DNA of 56,688 nucleotides from Helcococcus sueciensis DSM 17243 (GTDB lineage Bacteria; Bacillota; Clostridia; Tissierellales; Peptoniphilaceae): NCBI RefSeq assembly GCF_000423145.1, contig NZ_AUHK01000011.1, positions 1 to 56,688 of the forward strand, read 5' to 3'. Shown piece by piece: positions 17,324 to 24,200 of this stretch (position 1 is its first letter; each line of letters starts with the position of its first letter). The notes under the pieces were generated by a model. It saw only the letters and a program-made list of their open reading frames with translations, ran no database searches and was not told where the DNA came from. The position numbers and the translations under genes were made by a program.

Positions 17324-18110
17324 AGAAAAAAGAGCTACATTTAGACTTGAAACAAATCAATATTCAAATGTAAAGAATGTTATTGCAGTGGTATCTGGAA
17401 AGGGAGGAGTTGGCAAATCTCTTGTCACATCACTTTTAGCAATAGAAATGGCAAATAGAGGATATAAAACAGCTATTCTTGACGCTGATATTACGGGACC
17501 ATCAATTCCTAAATCATTTGGTTTGAATGGTAAACTTTCTAGTGGAGAACACGGTATAGAAGCAATGTCAACTAATAAAGGTATTAAGATAATATCAACA
17601 AATCTTTTGATAGATACAGAGACATCTGCTGTTGTATGGAGAGCTCCAATGCTCACAGGAGCTATAAGACAATTTTGGCAAGATATTACTTGGGGAGAGA
17701 TAGACTATATGTTTGTTGATTTACCTCCAGGAACTTCAGATGCACAATTAACTATTTTTCAATCGATTCCACTTATGGGAATTGTAATAGTAACTTCTCC
17801 ACAAGAACTAGTTTCAATGATAGTTGAGAAAGCTATGGATATGGCGACAAGAGTAGGAATTCCAGTAATTGGTGTAGTAGAAAATTTCTCATACTTTTTA
17901 GCACCAGATACAGGGAAGAAATATGAGATATTTGGTAAGAGTAAAACTCATAAAATACTTGATAAGTACAATTTAAATCTTTTAGCAAATATTCCTATAA
18001 AACCAGAAATAGCAGAAAAGATAGATGAAGGGAAAATAGAAGAAATAGATACATCATTTATGAAAGATGCAGTTGAGAAAATATTGGAGTTTGAAGAGAA
18101 TGAATTCTAA
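17304..18110 (+). CDS. Mrp/NBP35 (ApbC)-family P-loop ATPase lacking the CxxC
   Basis: 268-residue ParA/MinD-like ATPase of the Mrp family, proteins that carry and transfer Fe-S clusters. The deviant Walker A motif SGKGGVGKS spans residues 31-39, DADITGPSIPKSFGL follows near 60 and the switch region VDLPPGTSDAQLT near 140. At residues about 195-207 most homologues have a CPDC-type CxxC that holds a bridging cluster; here the segment reads FLAPDTGKKYEIFG, so both cysteines are missing. It also lacks the N-terminal DUF59 domain. Function in Fe-S transfer is therefore uncertain. Overlaps fni by 20 nt and the next small gene by 11 nt. Confidence 0.85.
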   Translation: MKNLEDREKRATFRLETNQYSNVKNVIAVVSGKGGVGKSLVTSLLAIEMANRGYKTAILDADITGPSIPKSFGLNGKLSSGEHGIEAMSTNKGIKIISTNLLIDTETSAVVWRAPMLTGAIRQFWQDITWGEIDYMFVDLPPGTSDAQLTIFQSIPLMGIVIVTSPQELVSMIVEKAMDMATRVGIPVIGVVENFSYFLAPDTGKKYEIFGKSKTHKILDKYNLNLLANIPIKPEIAEKIDEGKIEEIDTSFMKDAVEKILEFEENEF

Positions 18111-18393
18111 ATTAAATGATACAGTTGTTACAAAGGGACAATTAAAATTTATAATCGCAACAGATATATTTATATTTATAACAATTGGAATAATACTCTA
18201 CGAAAAATTTAAAGTTGGACAAATTAAATACGCTTTCTTTGCATTAGGATTAATATTCATGTTGATGGCAGCGAATCAGCATATTTATATAAAAAATAAT
18301 CCTAAAGTAAAAAAATATAAAATAATGAGACTAATATATTTCATATTTGGACTATTGATAATTTTAATGGCGATATTTAATTTATTTAAATAA
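18100..18393 (+). CDS. Small hypothetical membrane protein
   Basis: 97-residue protein with three predicted membrane segments (about residues 14-32, 39-58 and 73-94) and a basic loop (KNNPKVKKYKIMR) between the second and third. The start is taken at ATG 18100, which has GAAGAG 2-7 nt upstream and overlaps the Mrp-like gene by 11 nt; an upstream in-frame ATG at 18067 lies deep inside that gene. Not recognised as a known family. It ends the prfA-fni-mrp cluster, followed by a strong terminator. Confidence 0.7.
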   Translation: MNSKLNDTVVTKGQLKFIIATDIFIFITIGIILYEKFKVGQIKYAFFALGLIFMLMAANQHIYIKNNPKVKKYKIMRLIYFIFGLLIILMAIFNLFK

Positions 18394-18405
18394 AAGATTT
18401 ATGAG

Positions 18406-18460
18406 ATCCTATAAAAGCTTATTCATTGATGAACAAAGCTTTTATAGGATTTTTATTTTA
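18406..18460 (+). terminator. Terminator after the Mrp/small membrane gene
   Basis: 15-bp stem ATCCTATAAAAGCTT/AAGCTTTTATAGGAT with a 15-nt loop and TTTTATTTTA tail. Confidence 0.9.
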
Positions 18461-18548
18461 CTAATCGAAAGATGATTAGGTAATATATCAAAACGGTTTT
18501 AATCTAAAATAGTGCTCTAAAAGAAAGATATGATTACGTTTACAAAAG

Positions 18549-18563
18549 TGAAACTTTGTTTCA
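18549..18563 (+). promoter_or_regulatory. Palindrome TGAAAC-TTT-GTTTCA, candidate RpiR/MurR operator
   Basis: The 338-nt stretch 18461-18798 before the murR-like gene has no ORF. It holds this perfect 6-bp palindrome and, nearer the gene, a possible promoter (TTGCGA at 18691, TAATAT/TATAAA about 18716-18722). RpiR-family operators are often of the TGAAA-N-TTTCA form, so autoregulation is plausible (inference). Confidence 0.4.
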
Positions 18564-18798
18564 ATATAAAGTAAAACTATTGAAAATTTTTAAATACTAT
18601 ATTAGTATGTAGTTAAGATGATATAAATTAGCCAAATAAAATTTAAAAACATTAAAGGTAAATTTTAGATTTTATTAAATATATGAATTATTTGCGAAAT
18701 TTATAAGAAAAATAATATAAAATGAAAACGAATGCACGATTTATATTTTCTTTTTTATGCTATTTAATAGGAAATTTGTTTTAAGAAGGAAAGTCAAG

Positions 18799-19671
18799 AT
18801 GAAAAAGGTATTGTATAGATTGCAATCTTACTATAATGATCAAGCAACAGAGACTGAAAAATCAGTTCTTAGATATATTTTAGACAATACTGCTGATGTA
18901 GTTTCTATGGATATATACACATTAGCAAAAAAGGGATATTGCAGTCCGGCTACAATAGTAAGAATTTGTAAAAAAAATCATTTTAATGGATTTAAAGATT
19001 TAAAAATAGCTTTATTAAATGACTTAAATTTTAATGATCAATTATTGAAGGATAGTGGAATAAATATTAGACAAGAGGATCCAAACTCATTTATAAGAGA
19101 TATTTTAAATGAGAATGTAACAGCTATTAACAATACTTATAATTTAGTTGATTATACAGAAGTAGAAGAGATTATAAAATTATTAAAAAAATCAAGGATT
19201 ATTAGACTTTTTGGAATAGGGGCAAGTTTTTTAGTTGCAAAAGATTTTCAATTAAAACTTGAAAGAATAAATAAAACTACAATTCTTTTTGAAGATACAC
19301 ATATGCAAATAATAAGCTCAAATAACTCAAAAGCAGATGAGATTGCGTTTATGATATCCTATTCTGGAAAAACAAAAGAAATCAATGAAATGGCTAAAAA
19401 TATAAAGGAAAATGGTGGAACTATAATTTCATTAACTCAATATTCAAACAATAATTTAATGCAAATTGCAGATTATAATTTATTTGTTCCTAAAATTGAA
19501 AAACCTTTAAGAGCTGGAGCAACATCAAGTAGAATTTCACAATTATCAGTAATTGACTATATATTTAGAATGTATATGGAAAATGATAGTGAAGAAGTGA
19601 TGCAAAAAATATTAAGTACTAAGAAATTGTTAGAAAAAGAAGAATATAACGATAAGGAAGGAGGCGAGTAG
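18799..19671 (+). CDS. MurR/RpiR-family transcriptional regulator
   Basis: 290-residue regulator with an N-terminal RpiR helix-turn-helix (residues about 1-77; SPATIVRICKKNHFNGFKDLK is split around the recognition helix) and a C-terminal SIS sugar-phosphate-isomerase domain (about 110-250; IRLFGIGASFLVAKD and MISYSGKTKEI). In MurR the SIS domain senses MurNAc-6-P. The neighbours murQ, PTS and mupG fix this role here. The start at 18799 has AAGAAGGAAAG upstream, whereas the ATG at 18757 has no site. Its TAG overlaps the GTG start of murQ by one base. Confidence 0.85.
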   Translation: MKKVLYRLQSYYNDQATETEKSVLRYILDNTADVVSMDIYTLAKKGYCSPATIVRICKKNHFNGFKDLKIALLNDLNFNDQLLKDSGINIRQEDPNSFIRDILNENVTAINNTYNLVDYTEVEEIIKLLKKSRIIRLFGIGASFLVAKDFQLKLERINKTTILFEDTHMQIISSNNSKADEIAFMISYSGKTKEINEMAKNIKENGGTIISLTQYSNNNLMQIADYNLFVPKIEKPLRAGATSSRISQLSVIDYIFRMYMENDSEEVMQKILSTKKLLEKEEYNDKEGGE

Positions 19672-20561
19672 TGATTGATTTAAGTAAAATCAATACTGAG
19701 AAAGTCAATCCGAATACTGTAAATTTTAGTGAAGTAAGTATACTTGATGCGGTAAAAATGATGAATCAAGAAGATATAAATGCTGTAAAATGCATAGAAA
19801 GTCAATATTCTGAAATATCTAAATTGATTGAAGCAACAAGTGAAGCACTAAAAAAAGGAGCAAGAATAATATATATGGGAGCTGGAACAAGTGGAAGGCT
19901 CGGAGTCCTAGATGCTGTAGAGTGTCCACCAACATTTGGTGTTGATTATAATACTGTAGTTGGACTAATAGCTGGAGGAGAGAATGCATTTGTAAAGGCT
20001 AAAGAAGGTGCTGAAGATGATCCTGAGCTTGGAAAACAAGATTTAGTGAATATCAATTTAACTAAAGATGATGTTGTAATTGGGATTGCAGCTAGTGGAA
20101 GAACACCATATGTAATAGGAGGATTAAACTATGCAAACTCTATAGGAGCCAATACGGGTTCTATAGCTTGTACAACCGGTAGTGAAATAGGAAAAATAAG
20201 TAAATATCCAATAGAAGTGGTACCTGGTCCTGAAGTTCTTACAGGCTCTACGAGACTTAAAGCTGGTACTTCTACAAAATTAGTTCTAAATATGATATCT
20301 ACTATTAGCATGAAGATGGTAGGAAAAACATATAAAAATTATATGGTTGATTTGAAATTATCAAATAAAAAATTAAATGTTCGTGGATTAAATATTTTGA
20401 AGGAAGTTACAGGTACTGATGAAGAAACGGCTCTAAAAGCTTTAGAAGAATCAAATGGACATGTAAAACTTGCTATTGTGATGGTATTACTTAATATGAA
20501 CAGTAAGGAAGCACAAGAAGTATTGGATAAGGCGGAAGGCAATATCCAAAATATTATATAA
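19671..20561 (+). CDS. murQ: N-acetylmuramic acid 6-phosphate etherase
   Basis: 296-residue MurQ, cleaving the D-lactyl ether of MurNAc-6-P to GlcNAc-6-P and D-lactate. The SIS-domain phosphate loop GAGTSGRLGVLDAVECPPTFG lies near residues 65-85 and is diagnostic; IAASGRTPYVIGGL near 138 and PGPEVLTGSTRLKAGTSTK near 187 are also conserved, as is the small C-terminal UBA-like helical part. It starts with GTG directly overlapping the murR-like stop, with GGAGG 8 nt upstream. It is followed 12 nt later by the PTS permease. Confidence 0.95.
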   Translation: MIDLSKINTEKVNPNTVNFSEVSILDAVKMMNQEDINAVKCIESQYSEISKLIEATSEALKKGARIIYMGAGTSGRLGVLDAVECPPTFGVDYNTVVGLIAGGENAFVKAKEGAEDDPELGKQDLVNINLTKDDVVIGIAASGRTPYVIGGLNYANSIGANTGSIACTTGSEIGKISKYPIEVVPGPEVLTGSTRLKAGTSTKLVLNMISTISMKMVGKTYKNYMVDLKLSNKKLNVRGLNILKEVTGTDEETALKALEESNGHVKLAIVMVLLNMNSKEAQEVLDKAEGNIQNII

Positions 20562-20573
20562 AAAGGAGAGAAT

Positions 20574-21992
20574 ATGAATAATCGAGATTTAGCTAAGAAA
20601 ATAGTTGAATATCTAGGCGGAAAAGAAAATATTATTAACAGCTATAATTGTATGACTAGAATGCGTTCACAAGTTAAAGATAAATCAAAAGTTAACGAAG
20701 AAGCATTGAAAAATATAGATGGTGTCTTAGGTTTAGTTACAGAAGGTAACAGTTTCCAAGTAGTTCTTGGACCAGGTAAAGCTAAAAAGGTTACAGATGA
20801 AGCTATAGAATTATTTGGATTAGTTAGAGATCAAAAACAAGAAGATTGGCAAGCGAATAAACAAGCAGTTAAAGAAAATCAAAAATCAAATCCATTTAAG
20901 AGAGGATTGAAATTAATAGCGGATATATTCATTCCATTGATTCCAGCTATTGTTGCTGCAGGTTTATTCCAAGGTTTAGCAAGTTTATGTGGACAATTAA
21001 TAGATCAAGGAACTTTAGCAGAATCTTGGAAGATAGTTAATCTAGTACTTGGATTAATGGGTGGGGCATTCTTAGGTTACTTCGCAATATACACAGGTAT
21101 TAGATCAGCTGAAGTATTTGGCGCTACACCAGCACTTGGTGGTATGATTGGTGCTATGAGTATTGGTGCAAACATCAATTTAATTTCAGAATATTTAGGA
21201 TTATTTAATGCAGAAGTTCCACTAGAATCAGTTCTTACAACAGGTAAAGGTGGTATTATTGGTGTAATTTTAGCTGTTTGGATACTATCTAAAGTTGAAA
21301 AAGCAGTTAGAAGATCAGTTCCTGATGTTCTAGATATTATAGTAACACCATTTGTATCATTATTATTCACAGGTTTACTATATGTATTAGTTATCATGCC
21401 TGTTACAGGATATCTATCAGATTTATTAGTATCTGCTTTATCAGTAATAATTAACTCACCAAGTCCAGTAGTAAGAGTAATAAGTGGTTTTGTACTATCA
21501 GCTTTATTCTTACCAATGGTATTATTAGGATTACACCATGGTTTAATTCCTATATATGCAATTCAATTAGAAACTTTAGGTGGAGTTACATTATTCCCAG
21601 TACTTGCAATGGCAGGTGCAGGACAAGTAGGAGCAGCTATAGCTATTTATCTAAAAGCTAAAAAAGTTGGAAATCAAAGATTAATTAAAGTAATAGCTGG
21701 AGCATTGCCAGCAGGATTCTTAGGAGTTGGTGAACCATTAATATACGGTGTTACACTTCCAATGTTTAAACCATTTATAACAGCAGGTTTAGGGGCAGGA
21801 TTTGGTGGTGCATTTGTAATGTTAATGGGAGTAATGTCAACAGCTTGGGGTCCATCAGGATTAGTAGCTATTCCATTGATGCAAACTGGTCAACAAATGC
21901 TTTATTACTTCGGTGGTCTTGTGATTTCTTATATAGCAGGATTCATAATTACAAGTATTGCTATAAATAACAATGATGTAGCTAATGCTTAA
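20574..21992 (+). CDS. murP: PTS EIIBC permease, MurNAc type (MurP)
   Basis: 472-residue fusion of a PTS EIIB domain (about 1-85) and a glucose-superfamily EIIC domain (about 105-465, some ten membrane segments). The phosphorylated Cys26 lies in NSYNCMTRMR, a variant of the usual CxTRLR. EIIC signatures GLHHGLIPIYAIQ near 320 and GVGEPLIYGVTLP near 383 are present. No EIIA is fused, as in MurP, so a glucose-type EIIA from elsewhere would be needed. It imports MurNAc, or MurNAc-GlcNAc given the downstream MupG, as the 6-phosphate. AAGGAGAG precedes the ATG. Confidence 0.88.
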   Translation: MNNRDLAKKIVEYLGGKENIINSYNCMTRMRSQVKDKSKVNEEALKNIDGVLGLVTEGNSFQVVLGPGKAKKVTDEAIELFGLVRDQKQEDWQANKQAVKENQKSNPFKRGLKLIADIFIPLIPAIVAAGLFQGLASLCGQLIDQGTLAESWKIVNLVLGLMGGAFLGYFAIYTGIRSAEVFGATPALGGMIGAMSIGANINLISEYLGLFNAEVPLESVLTTGKGGIIGVILAVWILSKVEKAVRRSVPDVLDIIVTPFVSLLFTGLLYVLVIMPVTGYLSDLLVSALSVIINSPSPVVRVISGFVLSALFLPMVLLGLHHGLIPIYAIQLETLGGVTLFPVLAMAGAGQVGAAIAIYLKAKKVGNQRLIKVIAGALPAGFLGVGEPLIYGVTLPMFKPFITAGLGAGFGGAFVMLMGVMSTAWGPSGLVAIPLMQTGQQMLYYFGGLVISYIAGFIITSIAINNNDVANA

Positions 21993-22016
21993 AATTTATA
22001 AATATCATAAAAATAT

Positions 22017-22046
22017 AAAAAAAGCAGAATAAATTCTGCTTTTTTA
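22017..22046 (+). terminator. Terminator after murP
   Basis: AAAGCAGAAT-AA-ATTCTGCTTT stem followed by T-rich tail. mupG, 95 nt on, needs read-through or its own promoter. Confidence 0.85.
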
Positions 22047-22141
22047 TATATATTAATTTAAACATATTAGAATTGGGCTTTTTGGGATGAACAAATAAAA
22101 TCCATTTTAGAAAATGATATATAAAAAATAGAGGAATAAAA

Positions 22142-23197
22142 ATGTTTGGTATTTCAACATATTTAAATGAAAATATAGAAGATGTAAATAAATATTTTGA
22201 AAGATTATCTAAATTTAATATAAATACTGTATTTACTTCAATGCATATAAATGAAGAAGATAGAGATACAGTTTTATCTATGATGGAGAAAGTTTCAAAG
22301 ATAGCCAAAAATAAAAAATTTGATTTAATGATAGATATTTCTTCAAACACATTATCAAAATTTAATATGACACTTGATGAAATGATTGATTATTATCATA
22401 ATTTAGGGGTTAAGACTTTAAGAGTAGATTTTGGAATAGGTATTGATGAAATAAAAAAACTTTCAGAGAATTTTAATATAGTTTTAAATGCCTCTACAAT
22501 AGATGACGATTATTGCAATGAGTTAATTAAAAATGGTATAAATTTAAAAGGTTTAACTGTTTGTCATAATTTCTATCCAAGACCTGATACTGGACTTGGA
22601 GAAAATTTATTCAGAAACAAAAACAAATACTTTAAGGAGAAAGGATTTAAAATTCAGGCTTTTATTCCTGGGGATCAAGTTTTAAGAGGACCAATATATG
22701 AAGGATTACCAACACTTGAAAAACATAGAAAAAGTAATCTTCTTTGCGCTTATATTGAACTTGTGAAAAAATTTGATGTAGATGAGGTAATAGTTGGAGA
22801 TACTGAAATTTCTGATTATTATGCAAATGCTATAAATGAATATATTAATTCGAATCGTATAAATTTAAGATTAAAAGAATACAATTTAGATCCGATTTCT
22901 GAAAAAGTATTTTGGAATATCCATAAAAATAGAAAAGATTATTCGGAAAGAATAATTAGAGTTTCTGAAACTAGACTTGCTGTAAAAGCGAAAATACCAA
23001 GGATGAATACAGTAAATAGGCCAAAAGGCACAGTTACAATAGATAATGAAAATTATAAAAGATATAATGGAGAACTTCAAATAACTCTAATTGATTTAGA
23101 TTCAGATGATAGAGTGAATGTTTTAGGTTATATAGAAGATGAAGATATTTGTTTATTGAAATATATAACAGAAGAAACTGAGTTTAGATTTATATGA
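22142..23197 (+). CDS. mupG: MupG-type 6-phospho-N-acetylmuramidase (DUF871)
   Basis: 351-residue protein of the DUF871/MupG family: an N-terminal TIM-barrel (about 1-235) that starts MFGISTYLN, and a C-terminal cyclophilin-like domain (about 240-350). Conserved stretches include TSMHINEED near residue 37, RVDFGIG near 97, CHNFYPRPDTGLG near 140 and VIVGDTEISDYYA near 217. The S. aureus member hydrolyses MurNAc-6P-GlcNAc taken up by a PTS, releasing MurNAc-6-P for MurQ. Its place after murR-murQ-murP gives a full MurNAc-GlcNAc route. GAGGAA precedes the ATG. Confidence 0.88.
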   Translation: MFGISTYLNENIEDVNKYFERLSKFNINTVFTSMHINEEDRDTVLSMMEKVSKIAKNKKFDLMIDISSNTLSKFNMTLDEMIDYYHNLGVKTLRVDFGIGIDEIKKLSENFNIVLNASTIDDDYCNELIKNGINLKGLTVCHNFYPRPDTGLGENLFRNKNKYFKEKGFKIQAFIPGDQVLRGPIYEGLPTLEKHRKSNLLCAYIELVKKFDVDEVIVGDTEISDYYANAINEYINSNRINLRLKEYNLDPISEKVFWNIHKNRKDYSERIIRVSETRLAVKAKIPRMNTVNRPKGTVTIDNENYKRYNGELQITLIDLDSDDRVNVLGYIEDEDICLLKYITEETEFRFI

Positions 23198-23221
23198 ATA
23201 TAGTTTTAAAATAAAATTAAT

Positions 23222-23276
23222 AAAAAGATGGTCTTACAGATTAGTTAAATCTAGTTTACACACCATCTTTTTTTTT
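23222..23276 (+). terminator. Terminator after mupG
   Basis: AAAAAGATGGT / ACCATCTTTTT arms around a long loop, then a run of T. Confidence 0.75.
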
Positions 23277-23508
23277 ATGAATTTAGACATTACAGTCTAT
23301 TCTAAAATTTTTAATTTTTAAAAGTTTTTTGTGAGTGCTCCTAAAAATGGGAACTTAATAAAGCTAAGATTTTTTACAAGTATTTTTCTAAGCAGCTTTA
23401 TATTTTATGATTTTTAATCTCCTACAAGCTTATATATCGATAAAAACGCAGAAAAATTTTCTGCGTTTTTTTATCATTGTTAACATGTGATATACATTTT
23501 TTATGAAG
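23277..23508. other. Gene-free stretch with a bidirectional terminator
   Basis: No supported gene on either strand. It holds a strong hairpin AAAAACGCAG-AAAAATTTT-CTGCGTTTTT at 23442-23472 with A- and T-tracts on both sides, which would end minus-strand transcripts coming from the Asp23 side, and a weaker ATAAAGCT/AGCTTTAT inverted repeat at about 23357-23404. Confidence 0.6.
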
Positions 23509-23583
23509 TTATAATATAAATATTGCTGTTAAAAAACCAGCTATTGCAACAATAGAGTACCATAATACTTTTTTATTTTTCAT
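23509..23583 (-). CDS. Tiny membrane peptide, 24 aa
   Basis: An ATG at 23583 with AAGGAG 7 nt upstream opens a 24-codon frame (begins MKNKKVLWYSIVAIAG, ends with a hydrophobic LTAIFIL stretch). The composition, a short basic N-terminus then one membrane helix, is that of single-span small membrane proteins. It lies downstream of the Asp23 gene on the same strand and 12 nt after another tiny frame, and a terminator follows. The ribosome binding site and composition are the only evidence; no homologue was recognised. Confidence 0.45.
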   Translation of the reverse strand: MKNKKVLWYSIVAIAGFLTAIFIL

Positions 23584-23595
23584 AAAAACTCCTTT

Positions 23596-23682
23596 TTAAT
23601 TACAAGGTTGTCCTGGAGAATATCCACATCGATATTTAATTCTAATAGTATTCCCTGAATAAGTATCGTTTCTATATATCAT
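23596..23682 (-). CDS. Possible 28-aa peptide after asp23
   Basis: A frame from ATG 23682 gives 28 residues ending RIKYRCGYSPGQPCN, with two cysteines and a Gly/Pro-rich tail. It begins 6 nt after the Asp23 stop but has no clear ribosome binding site, only an A-run. It may be a real small peptide, a remnant of a longer gene, or chance. Reported because the next tiny frame (23583 to 23509) has a clear site and starts 12 nt later. Confidence 0.25.
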   Translation of the reverse strand: MIYRNDTYSGNTIRIKYRCGYSPGQPCN

Positions 23683-23688
23683 CTTTTT

Positions 23689-24009
23689 TTAAGCTAAATC
23701 TTTTACAAAAACATTTACTTCAAGTACTTTAATACCAAGCATTGTTTCAATTTGTTCAGAAATTGATTTTTGTACATTTTCAGCTACTTTTTGAAGCTCT
23801 GCTCCTGATTTTAGTATAACAGTTAAACCTACTTTAATAGTATTGTCTTTAACTACTGCAACTATACCTTCTTTTTTATTCTTTTCTATTTTTTTATTTT
23901 TATATCCAATAACATCTTCAACGCCTTCAACTTGTAAAGCAGATTCTGCAATTAATTGATCGATAATGTCGTTTGAGATTCTTACTGAACCATTATTAAA
24001 ATCGGTCAT
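23689..24009 (-). CDS. Asp23/Gls24 family envelope stress protein
   Basis: 106-residue Asp23-domain protein. The usual opening, GSVRISNDIIDQLIAESALQVEGV near residues 7-30, and the central VAVVKDNTIKVGLTVILKSGA are conserved. Family members are abundant cytosolic proteins tied to the membrane via partner proteins and to alkaline/envelope stress; in Gram-positives some help acyl-carrier or cell-wall functions, but no enzyme role is shown. GGAGGTTATA precedes the ATG. It is followed on the same strand by one or two tiny frames. Confidence 0.88.
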   Translation of the reverse strand: MTDFNNGSVRISNDIIDQLIAESALQVEGVEDVIGYKNKKIEKNKKEGIVAVVKDNTIKVGLTVILKSGAELQKVAENVQKSISEQIETMLGIKVLEVNVFVKDLA

Positions 24010-24200
24010 TATAACCTCCTTACCTTTTTATTATTATATGAAATATGAATATATTATGCAAATATTTGAAATATAAACTTTGCTTTTTAAAGATTATTTC
24101 ATAATAAGTAAAAAACGATAAAAATATAAAATTTAATACTCCTGAACATTGTTTACATCCCTATCCATTTATAATATAATTTATAAGTAGGAGAAATTTT

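Noticed and set aside
23331-23417. GTG-start frame of 28 codons on the plus strand
   Set aside because: It has no ribosome binding site (preceded by a T-run), lies after a terminator and looks like chance.
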